Shown: one piece after another, positions 10,025 through 17,716 of the stretch
Numbering within the stretch: the stretch's first letter is position 1
How the letters are laid out: each line of letters starts with the position of its first letter
Origin: an uncultured Eubacteriales bacterium
GTDB lineage: Bacteria > Bacillota > Clostridia > Oscillospirales > Acutalibacteraceae
Direction: 5' to 3'
Assembly (NCBI GenBank): GCA_900315875.1
Contig: ONAX01000003.1
Location: 1-64,000, forward strand
DNA: 64,000 nt
The notes under the pieces: model-generated
Seen by the model: the letters and a program-made list of their open reading frames with translations, nothing else
Told to the model about the DNA's origin: nothing
The model's database searches: none
Translations under genes and position numbers: made by a program

Positions 10025-11296
10025 ATGAGCTTTACAAAAATCGAAAACCGCCGTCTCGGCGAGGAATACTTCGAGCTGCAGCACAGCTCGGGCCTTAAAA
10101 TAATAGTATACCCCAAAAAGGGCTTTAATTCTATATATGCAAGCATTGCAACTAAATTCGGCTCCGTATATTCACGCTTTACCTGCGGCGGAAAAGAAAT
10201 ATGCGTACCCGACGGTACAGCGCATTATCTGGAGCATAAGCTTTTTGAAAGCGAGGACGGAGATGCATTCTCCAAATATGCAAAAACCGGCGCTTCGGCT
10301 AATGCATATACCTCATTCGACCAGACATGCTACCTGTTTTCCTGCACAGACAGATTCAGCGAATCCCTGGGAATACTGATTGATCTCATTCAGTCACCGT
10401 ATTTTACGGAGGAAACAGTTGCAAAGGAACAGGGGATCATTTCACAGGAAATCAAAATGTACGAGGACAGCCCCGACTGGCGCGTTATGATGAACCTTTT
10501 CCAGTCGATGTACCACAATCATCCCATCAATATCGATATTGCAGGAACAGTTGAAACCATAGCAAAGATAACCCCTGAAATACTTTATGAATGCTACAAC
10601 AGCTACTACAACCTCCACAACATGGTAATGACTGTTGTGGGCGGCGTAACGCCTGAGGAGGTTCTGAAAGTTGCAGACGAAAAGCTTCGTCCTTCAGAAA
10701 AGACTGACGCACAGGTTATCTTCCCGGATGAACCGTACAAGGTTGTGCGAAATTACACCGAGCAGCAGCTTCCGGTTGCCGTGCCTATGTTCGAAATCGG
10801 CTTCAAGGAGGTTTGTAATACGGAATTCGCAAGCACCCGCGAGCTTATATGCACAAGCATACTGATGAACGCATTCGCAGGGGAAAGCTCCTCGCTTTAT
10901 CGGCTGCTGACTGACGAAAAGCTGATCAATTCCACCTTCGGGCATGAGTATCTGGAGGGTCCGGGCTATCGTGCGGTTCTGCTGTCGGGTGAATCGAGAG
11001 ATCCGGCTCTTGCGGCGGAGATGATAAACGATGCAGTAAAAGCCCTGCATAAAAACGGTATATCAAAAGAGGATTTTGAGCGTGCAAGGCGAGTAGTTTA
11101 CGGCAGGACCGTAGCAGGTCTTGATAACAACCGCTCAATTGCAGCAGAGCTTATTAACGGCGAATTTACCGGCAGAAGCATTTTTGAATCCGCAGAGGCA
11201 CTGGCTGACGTTACCGTAGAGGACGTGAACGCTCAGCTCGAAAAGGAGCTTGACGCGGATAACAGTTGTCTTTCTGTTATAAAAGCAATAGACTGA
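10025..11296 (+). CDS. yfmH: M16 zinc peptidase YfmH
   Basis: Catalytic partner of the M16 pair, 423 aa. The inverted zinc motif HXXEH is seen as HYLEHKLFE near residue 67-75, with further acidic residues downstream (EQGIISQEIKMYED) as the third ligand region. Substrate is not known from sequence; the family association with EF-P modification in Bacillus is literature knowledge, not visible here. ATG 10025 is chosen because AAGGAGG lies 7-8 bases upstream; the frame is open further up to 9959, inside yfmF. lgt follows after 32 bases with its own ribosome site. Confidence 0.87.
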   Translation: MSFTKIENRRLGEEYFELQHSSGLKIIVYPKKGFNSIYASIATKFGSVYSRFTCGGKEICVPDGTAHYLEHKLFESEDGDAFSKYAKTGASANAYTSFDQTCYLFSCTDRFSESLGILIDLIQSPYFTEETVAKEQGIISQEIKMYEDSPDWRVMMNLFQSMYHNHPINIDIAGTVETIAKITPEILYECYNSYYNLHNMVMTVVGGVTPEEVLKVADEKLRPSEKTDAQVIFPDEPYKVVRNYTEQQLPVAVPMFEIGFKEVCNTEFASTRELICTSILMNAFAGESSSLYRLLTDEKLINSTFGHEYLEGPGYRAVLLSGESRDPALAAEMINDAVKALHKNGISKEDFERARRVVYGRTVAGLDNNRSIAAELINGEFTGRSIFESAEALADVTVEDVNAQLEKELDADNSCLSVIKAID

Positions 11297-11328
11297 TAAA
11301 GTGCAGGAAAGAAAAGGAGAGAAAATAA

Positions 11329-12381
11329 ATGTATAATGTCAGTTTTCCGAAAATGGGGATAGAGCTGATGGTAAACCCCGTTGCGCTGTCCATCGGAAAC
11401 TTCAATATATACTGGTACGGCATTATAATCGGCACAGGCTTTCTTCTGGCACTTCTGTTTGCCGTGAAGAGCCTCAAGCGGTATGGTATCAGCAACGACG
11501 CATTTTTCGACTGCGTCCTTTTCGGACTTATCGGCGGAATAGTAGGGGCAAGGCTTTACTATGTCATCTTCCGCTGGGACACATATTCTCAGGATATTAT
11601 GCAGATCTTTGCCATTCATAACGGCGGACTTGCAATCTACGGCGGTATAATCGGCGGTCTCGGAACTGCCTGTATAGTCGCTAAAATCAAGAAGGTCAAC
11701 ATCCCGGCAATGCTCGATATCGGCGGAATGGGCTTTCTTATCGGTCAGGGTCTCGGAAGATGGGGTAATTTTTTCAATCAGGAAGCCTTCGGAACTCCGA
11801 CAACTCTTCCCTGGGGCATGGTCAGCGAAAACACGGGCGGCGTAGCCGTTCACCCGTGCTTTTTGTATGAATCACTCTGGTGTCTGCTGGGCTTTGCCGT
11901 ACTGTTCGTAATCAGCCTGAAATGGCGCAAATTTGACGGTCAGATGTTCCTGATGTACCTTGTATGGTACGGACTTGAGCGCATGGTGGTAGAGGGACTG
12001 CGCACAGACAGCCTGTATCTTCCGTTTATGGGGCTTCGGGTTTCGCAGATACTGTCCGCTGTATTGGTAATCGTCGGAACTGCTCTTCTTGTTGCCGGCT
12101 TTGTACGAGTTAAAAAGCACGGAGTAAGCCTCGGGGTTGACCGTATTGCAGAGCAGACAGAAGAAGAAACGACTGCAGACAGCAATGAAAAGCAGGAAAA
12201 ACGCTTTGAAAAGAAAAACGGCGAGGACGACGAGCTTCGGCACGAGAAAAATTTTGACGAGGATTTATCAAAGCTAAACCCCACAGTATATGGTCCGCCG
12301 GAAATGATGAATCCGGTAAAGTCGCAGGACGATACCACAGAAAATACAGAAAAAGAACAGACAGTAGATACCGAAGAATAA
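11329..12381 (+). CDS. lgt: Prolipoprotein diacylglyceryl transferase with VYGPP-containing C-terminal tail
   Basis: Transfers diacylglycerol from phosphatidylglycerol to the lipobox cysteine of prolipoproteins at the membrane. Residues 1 to about 265 are a standard Lgt with seven membrane segments, the YGIIIGTGF start, HNGGLAIYGGIIGG and the signature GQGLGRWGNFFNQEAFG. About 85 extra residues follow, highly charged and predicted cytoplasmic or disordered. Within this tail residues 320-326 read VYGPPEM (12286 onward), nearly the same at DNA level as the last motif of the next gene, a lipoprotein with three VYGPP motifs. This tail is unusual for Lgt. The gene sits 32 bases after yfmH and 45 before the lipoprotein gene. 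Confidence 0.95.
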   Translation: MYNVSFPKMGIELMVNPVALSIGNFNIYWYGIIIGTGFLLALLFAVKSLKRYGISNDAFFDCVLFGLIGGIVGARLYYVIFRWDTYSQDIMQIFAIHNGGLAIYGGIIGGLGTACIVAKIKKVNIPAMLDIGGMGFLIGQGLGRWGNFFNQEAFGTPTTLPWGMVSENTGGVAVHPCFLYESLWCLLGFAVLFVISLKWRKFDGQMFLMYLVWYGLERMVVEGLRTDSLYLPFMGLRVSQILSAVLVIVGTALLVAGFVRVKKHGVSLGVDRIAEQTEEETTADSNEKQEKRFEKKNGEDDELRHEKNFDEDLSKLNPTVYGPPEMMNPVKSQDDTTENTEKEQTVDTEE

Positions 12382-12426
12382 CGAGATCACCTGTCGCACA
12401 TCTCGAAAAGAAAGGAAGCGTGCAAT

Positions 12427-12795
12427 ATGGAGAATAAACGGTTTAAAAAGAAGGTTATTTTCAGCGCTGCGGCTTCGGCTGCTTTAACAGTAAGCATGTC
12501 CGGCTGCATAACAGGCTGTGTGTACGGACCTCCTCCTGTAGACCCGGCGAACAGCGAAAGCTCATCCGCTGCTTTAGAGTCGGATACAAGCGATAACAGA
12601 TACGACCCCTCGGACAATATGAACGAGGATGTTTACGGTCCTCCGGAGTGGTTCGGCGTCTCCGACGGTGAACCGTCTGACGAGGAGGAGGATATAGATG
12701 CCCCGGAGATCGAAAGCTCAGATGAAGAAATCAGCTTTGACCCGGAGGACAATTCCATGGCGTGCGTATACGGTCCGCCGGAAATGTTTGACTGA
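12427..12795 (+). CDS. Small VYGPP-repeat lipoprotein, candidate substrate of the adjacent radical SAM enzyme
   Basis: A 122-aa acidic protein with a basic N-terminus, a hydrophobic signal (about 10-25) and a lipobox-like MSGC with Cys27, so probably lipidated by the Lgt encoded just upstream. Three motifs stand out: CVYGPPP (31-37), VYGPPEWF (69-76) and CVYGPPEMFD (113-122, the extreme C-terminus). The linkers are Ser/Asp/Glu-rich and of low complexity. The gene lies 19 bases before a radical SAM/SPASM gene. The layout resembles described rSAM-lipoprotein pairs of Bacteroidetes, in which the small lipoprotein carries short Tyr-Gly-x-Pro motifs (from memory). Modification of Tyr, Pro or Cys in the motif is inference. 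No known RiPP precursor family is assigned with confidence. Confidence 0.82.
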   Translation: MENKRFKKKVIFSAAASAALTVSMSGCITGCVYGPPPVDPANSESSSAALESDTSDNRYDPSDNMNEDVYGPPEWFGVSDGEPSDEEEDIDAPEIESSDEEISFDPEDNSMACVYGPPEMFD

Positions 12796-12814
12796 CGCCG
12801 CATGAGGTAAAAGT

Positions 12815-13879
12815 ATGAATGACGCGATTAAAACAACGCATCTTAATATGCTCTCAGAATACAAGAAAAAGCTCCGGTCCAATCCGGAGCTGCGCTTCCT
12901 GTTTTTTGAGCTTACAATGCGCTGCAATGAGCGCTGCCTTCACTGCGGCAGCCGCTGCGGCGATGTGCAGTCCGAAGAGCTGCCGGTGCAGGTCTACTTT
13001 GATTTTTTAGATAAGATAAAGCGCGACTTTCCGAAGCTGCCCATGCTCTGCATAACGGGCGGCGAACCGCTGCTGCGCAAAGAGATTTTCGAAATAATGT
13101 CATATGCGTCCTCACTTGGCTTCAAGTGGGGTATGACATCTAACGGAACGCTGATAACAAAGGAAGTTGCAAAAAAGCTGAAGGATGCCGGAATGAACAC
13201 CATTTCTATAAGCATAGACGGACTTCCGGAAACGCACGACGCCTTTCGTCGAACAAAGGGCGGCTTTGAAAAGGCGGTGGAGGGTGTAAAAAACCTTCTG
13301 GAGCATGACTTCAACGCTGTTCAGGTGACAACCGTTGTAACAAAAAAGAACATAGACCAGCTCGACGACCTTTTCGCTCTTATGGAGGAACTGGACGTTG
13401 ATTCGTGGAGAGTAATAAACCTTGAGCCTATCGGACGTGCTCTGACGCTCGACTGCTATACCCTCGACCCGGATGAATACCGCTGCATGTTCGACTTCAT
13501 TGCAGAAAAAAGACGGGAGGGCTACCCTGTAATGTACGGCTGCAGCCACTATCTCGGCCTGGACTATGAATGTGAGGTGCGCGACTGGTACTTTCTGTGC
13601 AATGCCGGAGTTTATACTGCAAGCATTATGGCAAACGGAGATATCGGCGCATGCCTTGATATAGAGCGCCGCGAAGAAACCATCGAGGGTAATATACTGA
13701 GGGACGATTTCACTGAGGTGTGGAAAAACGGCTTTAAGCTCTTCCGTACCCCGCTGTCGCAGAAAAACGAAAAATGCGCTTCCTGCGCTTCAGTCAGCTT
13801 CTGCGAAGGAGGCTCCTGCCACAGCTGGGATTACGACAACAACAAACCTCTTGTATGCTTCAAGGATGTACTTTTCTGA
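12815..13879 (+). CDS. Radical SAM/SPASM enzyme, rSAM-lipoprotein type
   Basis: Predicted peptide- or protein-modifying iron-sulfur enzyme of 354 aa. The SAM-binding cluster motif CX3CX2C is C37-x3-C41-x2-C44 (CNERCLHC), followed by ITGGEPLLR. The C-terminal SPASM region has cysteines at 262, 280, 321, 324, 330, 335 and 348, enough for two auxiliary clusters. SPASM enzymes usually act on ribosomal peptides (sactipeptide, PQQ and mycofactocin maturases, sulfatase maturases). The immediate upstream gene with repeated VYGPP motifs is the obvious substrate candidate. AGGTAAAAGT precedes the ATG. A heme/menaquinone-type role is less likely given the neighbours. Confidence 0.9.
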   Translation: MNDAIKTTHLNMLSEYKKKLRSNPELRFLFFELTMRCNERCLHCGSRCGDVQSEELPVQVYFDFLDKIKRDFPKLPMLCITGGEPLLRKEIFEIMSYASSLGFKWGMTSNGTLITKEVAKKLKDAGMNTISISIDGLPETHDAFRRTKGGFEKAVEGVKNLLEHDFNAVQVTTVVTKKNIDQLDDLFALMEELDVDSWRVINLEPIGRALTLDCYTLDPDEYRCMFDFIAEKRREGYPVMYGCSHYLGLDYECEVRDWYFLCNAGVYTASIMANGDIGACLDIERREETIEGNILRDDFTEVWKNGFKLFRTPLSQKNEKCASCASVSFCEGGSCHSWDYDNNKPLVCFKDVLF

Positions 13880-13901
13880 AAATAAATGACGGAGAGATCG
13901 T

Positions 13902-14609
13902 ATGGAAAACAAAGTGCAAAACATCGAAAAAACCCCGTTCAGCGCCACAGAGCTTGCTTTTGCGGCAGAAATGAAGGTTCTGCTGGGCTTTGCGGCAATG
14001 TCGCTGCTGATATTCATCCCGGCAGGTGATGTATATTTCGGTGGCGTGCTGCTCATGTGCGTTTTATTTATCCCCATGCTGATAGCTGGAATAATCCTTC
14101 TGTTCAAAAATCCTTCACTGCTGCAAAAAAGACTTGACGCAAAGGAAAAGGACATTTCGCAGCAGCGGGTTGTTGCTATGTCAGGCATGATGTTTTTTGC
14201 CGGCTTCATACTCTGCGGACTCGACCACCGTTTTTCGTGGCTCGTGCTGCCGGAGTGGGTCAGCGTAATATTTGCTGTGGTTTTCCTTGCAGGCTACCTG
14301 ATGTATGCCGAGGTGCTGAGAGAAAACACTTATCTTTCCCGTACCGTTAGGGTTGAGAAGGGACAGAAGGTCATCGACAAGGGACTTTACGGAATAATAC
14401 GTCATCCGATGTACACTGCGACCATAATCATGTTCGTCAGCATTCCGCTGGTACTTGGCTCTGTTATTGCTCTTCCGGTATTTCTGATATATCCGGTAAT
14501 AATCATCATGCGCCTCGGAAACGAAGAAAAGCTTCTTTGCCGCGAGCTTGATGGCTACAGAGCATACAAAAAGAAGGTCAGATACAGACTGATACCATAT
14601 ATATTCTGA
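13902..14609 (+). CDS. Isoprenylcysteine carboxyl methyltransferase-like membrane protein
   Basis: Integral membrane methyltransferase of the ICMT/PEMT superfamily, 235 aa with about five membrane segments. The SAM-binding signature near the C-terminus is visible as GLYGIIRHPMYTATI and RLGNEEKLLCRELDGYRAYKKKVRYRLIPYIF. The ICMT fold methylates carboxylates, phospholipid amines or other lipid-facing groups; the substrate here is unknown. It starts 22 bases after the radical SAM gene with a GGAGAG ribosome site, so it probably belongs to the same operon and could be a further maturation step on the lipoprotein; that is inference. Confidence 0.82.
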   Translation: MENKVQNIEKTPFSATELAFAAEMKVLLGFAAMSLLIFIPAGDVYFGGVLLMCVLFIPMLIAGIILLFKNPSLLQKRLDAKEKDISQQRVVAMSGMMFFAGFILCGLDHRFSWLVLPEWVSVIFAVVFLAGYLMYAEVLRENTYLSRTVRVEKGQKVIDKGLYGIIRHPMYTATIIMFVSIPLVLGSVIALPVFLIYPVIIIMRLGNEEKLLCRELDGYRAYKKKVRYRLIPYIF

Positions 14610-14693
14610 ATCTCTATATTTCGCTTATATGATTAATACAAAATAACCCCGAGCCGCTTCTTTCGGAATTATTTTATACTCAAGAAAATATAA

Positions 14694-14857
14694 AGTTTCG
14701 CTCAAGCCTTTTCAAAGGCTTGCAGGGTCAAGGGGTGCGGGTGTCCGGTGGACACCTCTGCCGAAGCGCCCGAAGGAAGTGCCCGTGGGGTACAGAAGCA
14801 CCGACCGAGCCGGCAGGCGAGAGGAGTCCCTTGTTGCCCGGAGCGGAGGGCGAAACT
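14694..14857. repeat. GC-rich palindromic element (possible dispersed repeat)
   Basis: This stretch is much richer in G+C than the flanking AT-rich gap. It is bounded by inverted AGTTTCGC (14694-14701) and GCGAAACT (14850-14857). Inside are CAAGGG (14729-14734) paired with CCCTTG (14828-14833), a near-perfect hairpin CAAGCCTTT/AAAGGCTTG (14703-14722) and GTGTCC/GGACAC. It codes for nothing convincing. The nested pairing suggests a short palindromic mobile unit or a structured RNA just before the FMN reductase gene. Confidence 0.5.
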
Positions 14858-14878
14858 CTCATCCAAGGAGGTATAAAT

Positions 14879-15421
14879 TTGAACGCTTTCGTTATTAACT
14901 GCAGCCCCGTAAGGACAGGGGCGACTGCGCGCATTGCAGAAATAGTAATACAGGAGCTGAAAAAACGCTTCGATACGAAAAGCGTCTGCATAGACGACTA
15001 CAGCTTTGCTTTCTGCAAGGGCTGCAGAAGCTGCCATAATACAGCAAAGTGCGTGCAGTCTGACGATTTCGATCTGCTTATTGCTGAATTTGAAAAGGCA
15101 GATGTTATCGTCTGCATATCTCCGTCATACTGGGCGGATATTCCGGGACAGTTCAAAGCCTTTATAGACAGATGCACTCCATGGTGTAATACGCACGAGC
15201 CGCACGCTGCACTCAGCAGCGGGAAGCGCGGCTACACAATAGCCCTGAGGACCGGTCCGTCGATGAAGGAATGCGAAAGAATAATCGGCAGCATAGAGCA
15301 TTTCTACGGACATCTTGAAATAGAGTGCTGCGGCAGCATGGGTCTGTGCAGTATTGAATACAGGGAAGAAGTCGCAGACAGGCAGGATGAAATACTGAAG
15401 TTCTGCGAATCTATAAAATAA
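14879..15421 (+). CDS. NAD(P)H-dependent FMN reductase / flavodoxin-fold iron-sulfur flavoprotein
   Basis: Flavodoxin-like fold protein of 180 aa that binds FMN. The N-terminal phosphate-binding loop is NCSPVRTGATARIAE; the CKGCRSCHNTAKC segment is the cysteine cluster region of iron-sulfur flavoproteins; SPSYWADIPGQFKAFIDR is the second conserved loop. TTG 14879 is taken as start because AAGGAGGTATAAA is placed ideally before it. The open frame continues upstream into the GC-rich repeat, which does not look coding. The repeat separates it from the radical SAM operon, so a functional link is uncertain. Confidence 0.85.
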   Translation: MNAFVINCSPVRTGATARIAEIVIQELKKRFDTKSVCIDDYSFAFCKGCRSCHNTAKCVQSDDFDLLIAEFEKADVIVCISPSYWADIPGQFKAFIDRCTPWCNTHEPHAALSSGKRGYTIALRTGPSMKECERIIGSIEHFYGHLEIECCGSMGLCSIEYREEVADRQDEILKFCESIK

Positions 15422-15468
15422 AAAATAATTATTAATTATTTGAAGCAACAACAGAAAGGTTGATAAAA

Positions 15469-16323
15469 ATGGCAAAATTAATCAGCGGCAAAGAAGTTTC
15501 GGCAAAGGTAAGAGAAGAAGTCAAGGCTCAGTGCGAGCAGCTCAAGGCACGCGGTATTCACCCCGGCCTGGCTGTTATAATCGTCGGCGATGACCCGGCT
15601 TCAAGAGTATATGTCAACAACAAGAAAAAAGCATGTGCCGAAGTTGGCTTTATTTCCGAGGAATACGCTCTGCCGCAGCAGACTACTCAGGAGGAACTGC
15701 TTTCCTTAATTAACGAGCTTAACAACAACCCGAAAATAAACGGCATACTCTGTCAGCTTCCGCTGCCGTCACACCTTGACGAAAAAGCGGTAATAAACGC
15801 TATCTCTCCTGAAAAGGACGTGGATGCATTCCATCCCTCGAATGTCGGAAAAATTATGATTGGCGATTATCATTTTCTCCCCTGTACACCTGCAGGAGTT
15901 ATGGAAATGATTAAAAGCGAGGGCATTGAGGTAAAGGGTAAAAACTGCGTTGTAATAGGCCGCAGCAATATTGTCGGCAAGCCTATGGCCATGCTGCTTC
16001 TGCATGAGCACGGAACAGTTACTATCTGCCACAGCAGAACAAAGAACCTGAAGGAGGTCTGCGCTGCTGCGGATATTCTGGTCGCCGCTGTCGGAAAGGC
16101 GAAATTTGTTACTGCTGATATGGTAAAGCCCGGCGCCGTTGTACTGGATGTCGGAATAAACCGTCTTGAAAACGGCAAGCTCTGCGGCGATGTCGATTTC
16201 GATTCCGTTGAGCCCAAGGCTTCCTACATTACCCCCGTTCCGGGCGGCGTTGGTCCCATGACTATTGCCATGCTTATGAAGAATACACTTATGGCTGCAA
16301 AGCTTCAAAACGGATTGGAGTGA
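15469..16323 (+). CDS. folD: Bifunctional methylenetetrahydrofolate dehydrogenase/cyclohydrolase
   Basis: Interconverts 5,10-methylene-, methenyl- and 10-formyl-tetrahydrofolate using NADP. The 284-aa length is standard. Signatures include [22 protein letters not shown] with the catalytic Lys, [25 protein letters not shown], the Rossmann motif [17 protein letters not shown] and the C-terminal [20 protein letters not shown] 15469 is preferred to the in-frame TTG at 15460 because AGAAAGG lies about 9 bases upstream. The stop overlaps or abuts the next, membrane-protein gene. Confidence 0.97.
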   Translation: MAKLISGKEVSAKVREEVKAQCEQLKARGIHPGLAVIIVGDDPASRVYVNNKKKACAEVGFISEEYALPQQTTQEELLSLINELNNNPKINGILCQLPLPSHLDEKAVINAISPEKDVDAFHPSNVGKIMIGDYHFLPCTPAGVMEMIKSEGIEVKGKNCVVIGRSNIVGKPMAMLLLHEHGTVTICHSRTKNLKEVCAAADILVAAVGKAKFVTADMVKPGAVVLDVGINRLENGKLCGDVDFDSVEPKASYITPVPGGVGPMTIAMLMKNTLMAAKLQNGLE

Positions 16324-16328
16324 TCAAC

Positions 16329-17009
16329 GTGACAACATATTCTCTTACAATATATTCTCTTATTGCATTTTTTATGAATGCGCTTGTGGCAGTATATATG
16401 CTGTCCTTTATACCAGTTTGTATAGGTGTCACAAAAAGAGCATCCGGGGATAAGGGGAAGACATCTCTTATTTTCATTATAGCAGGCGCTGTTTTATGCC
16501 TGCTGCCGACATTGCTTACTGTTGTGCTTTCCCTTGTGCGAAGGCTGGTAACATTCGACGGCGGCGCAGATGTTGTACCAGGTATTATTGATATGATATT
16601 TACCTTTGGCGAAAGGGTGCTTATGATAGCCGGATGCTTGCTGCTGTTTGTCGGAATATCAAGAAAAATGCAGGGTACAGTCGGCAATTTCTCTGTCCTG
16701 ATGATAGCCGGAGGCGGCGTGCTGCTCGTACTCTGCGGATTTATATCACCTATCGGACATCAGCTTGTTAATTCTCTTTTTCGTCCCATCGGCGGCATTG
16801 TAAGCTTTATTACAATAACCTATCTTGCGCTGCGTATGCTGTCCTTTGTGCTCCATGCGGCATCGCTTATATGTCTTTGCGTGGGGGTCGGGACCGGGAC
16901 AGCCCCGGAAAAGAAAACGCTGCGTACAGTAATGTACTGTGTCTGCGGCGGACTGATGCTGATATCTGTCATAGTATATTTTGTTCCTACCTTTATACAG
17001 TGGACATAA
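16329..17009 (+). CDS. Unknown polytopic membrane protein
   Basis: I do not recognise this 226-aa protein. It has about six hydrophobic segments (starting near residues 8, 47, 79, 117, 150 and 195) with short loops and no obvious catalytic motif. Start is either GTG 16329, which has GGAG 8 bases upstream, or GTG 16320, which overlaps the folD stop by four bases. It is followed after 23 bases by a HAD phosphatase gene, so it belongs to a run of tightly packed plus-strand genes. Confidence 0.65.
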   Translation: MTTYSLTIYSLIAFFMNALVAVYMLSFIPVCIGVTKRASGDKGKTSLIFIIAGAVLCLLPTLLTVVLSLVRRLVTFDGGADVVPGIIDMIFTFGERVLMIAGCLLLFVGISRKMQGTVGNFSVLMIAGGGVLLVLCGFISPIGHQLVNSLFRPIGGIVSFITITYLALRMLSFVLHAASLICLCVGVGTGTAPEKKTLRTVMYCVCGGLMLISVIVYFVPTFIQWT

Positions 17010-17032
17010 TGCCTTTTTACGGAGGTGCCGTT

Positions 17033-17692
17033 TTGAAAAAGATGCCGACTGCCGTCATTTTCGATATGGACGGCGTAATATTCGATACCGAAAGGGTATA
17101 TCTGGACAGCTGCGTTTCAGCTGCCGGGGAGCTGGGGCTGGGTGATGTACAAAAGCTGTGCATTTCCTGCATAGGTGTCACCGAGGAAGTAACTAAAAAG
17201 CGCTTTGCTGAGGCTATACCCGACCCGGAGCTTTGCGCCCGGTTCTGGGAGACGGCTCGCAGCAAGACAAGAGAAACTCTGTCCCGGGGCATGCCTGTAA
17301 AGGAAGGTGCAAGGGAGCTTCTGCAGAAGCTGTACACCGAGGGGATACCGACGGCTCTTGCATCCTCTACCAGAACCGAAACCGTGATACGGGAGCTTAT
17401 CAGCGTTGATCTGTTCGGCTTTTTCACAAGAATAGTCGGGGGAGATATGGTAAGCCGCTCCAAGCCCGACCCGGAAATATTCCTCAAGGCTGCAGATATG
17501 CTGGGCGTACCCGGGCAGGAATGCCTTGTACTGGAGGACAGCAAAAACGGCCTGCTTTCCGCAAAGGCTGCAGGAATGACTGTTTACATCATCCCCGACC
17601 TTGTACCAATTGATGACGAAATGAAGGAAAAGGCAGATATGATACTGCCGTCATTAGCAGATGTCTGGTCAGAACTGAAGAAAGATGCGTAA
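17033..17692 (+). CDS. HAD-superfamily hydrolase (beta-phosphoglucomutase/phosphatase type)
   Basis: Phosphatase or phosphomutase of the HAD fold, 219 aa. All four motifs are visible: FDMDGVIFDTE (nucleophile Asp and acid/base Asp), ASSTRT (motif II), KPDPEIF (motif III Lys) and LEDSKNGLLSAKAAGM (motif IV acids). The helical cap between motifs I and II is of the C1 type shared by beta-phosphoglucomutase and sugar-phosphate phosphatases, so the substrate cannot be named. TTG 17033 is preferred (GGAGG 7 bases upstream); an in-frame ATG at 17009 lacks a site. Confidence 0.87.
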   Translation: MKKMPTAVIFDMDGVIFDTERVYLDSCVSAAGELGLGDVQKLCISCIGVTEEVTKKRFAEAIPDPELCARFWETARSKTRETLSRGMPVKEGARELLQKLYTEGIPTALASSTRTETVIRELISVDLFGFFTRIVGGDMVSRSKPDPEIFLKAADMLGVPGQECLVLEDSKNGLLSAKAAGMTVYIIPDLVPIDDEMKEKADMILPSLADVWSELKKDA

Positions 17693-17716
17693 GATCATAA
17701 GTTCAGGAGGGAAAAA

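Noticed and set aside
14720..14878. N-terminal extension of the FMN reductase through the GC-rich repeat
   Set aside because: The flavodoxin fold starts right after TTG 14879, which has a perfect ribosome site; the extension is repeat sequence.
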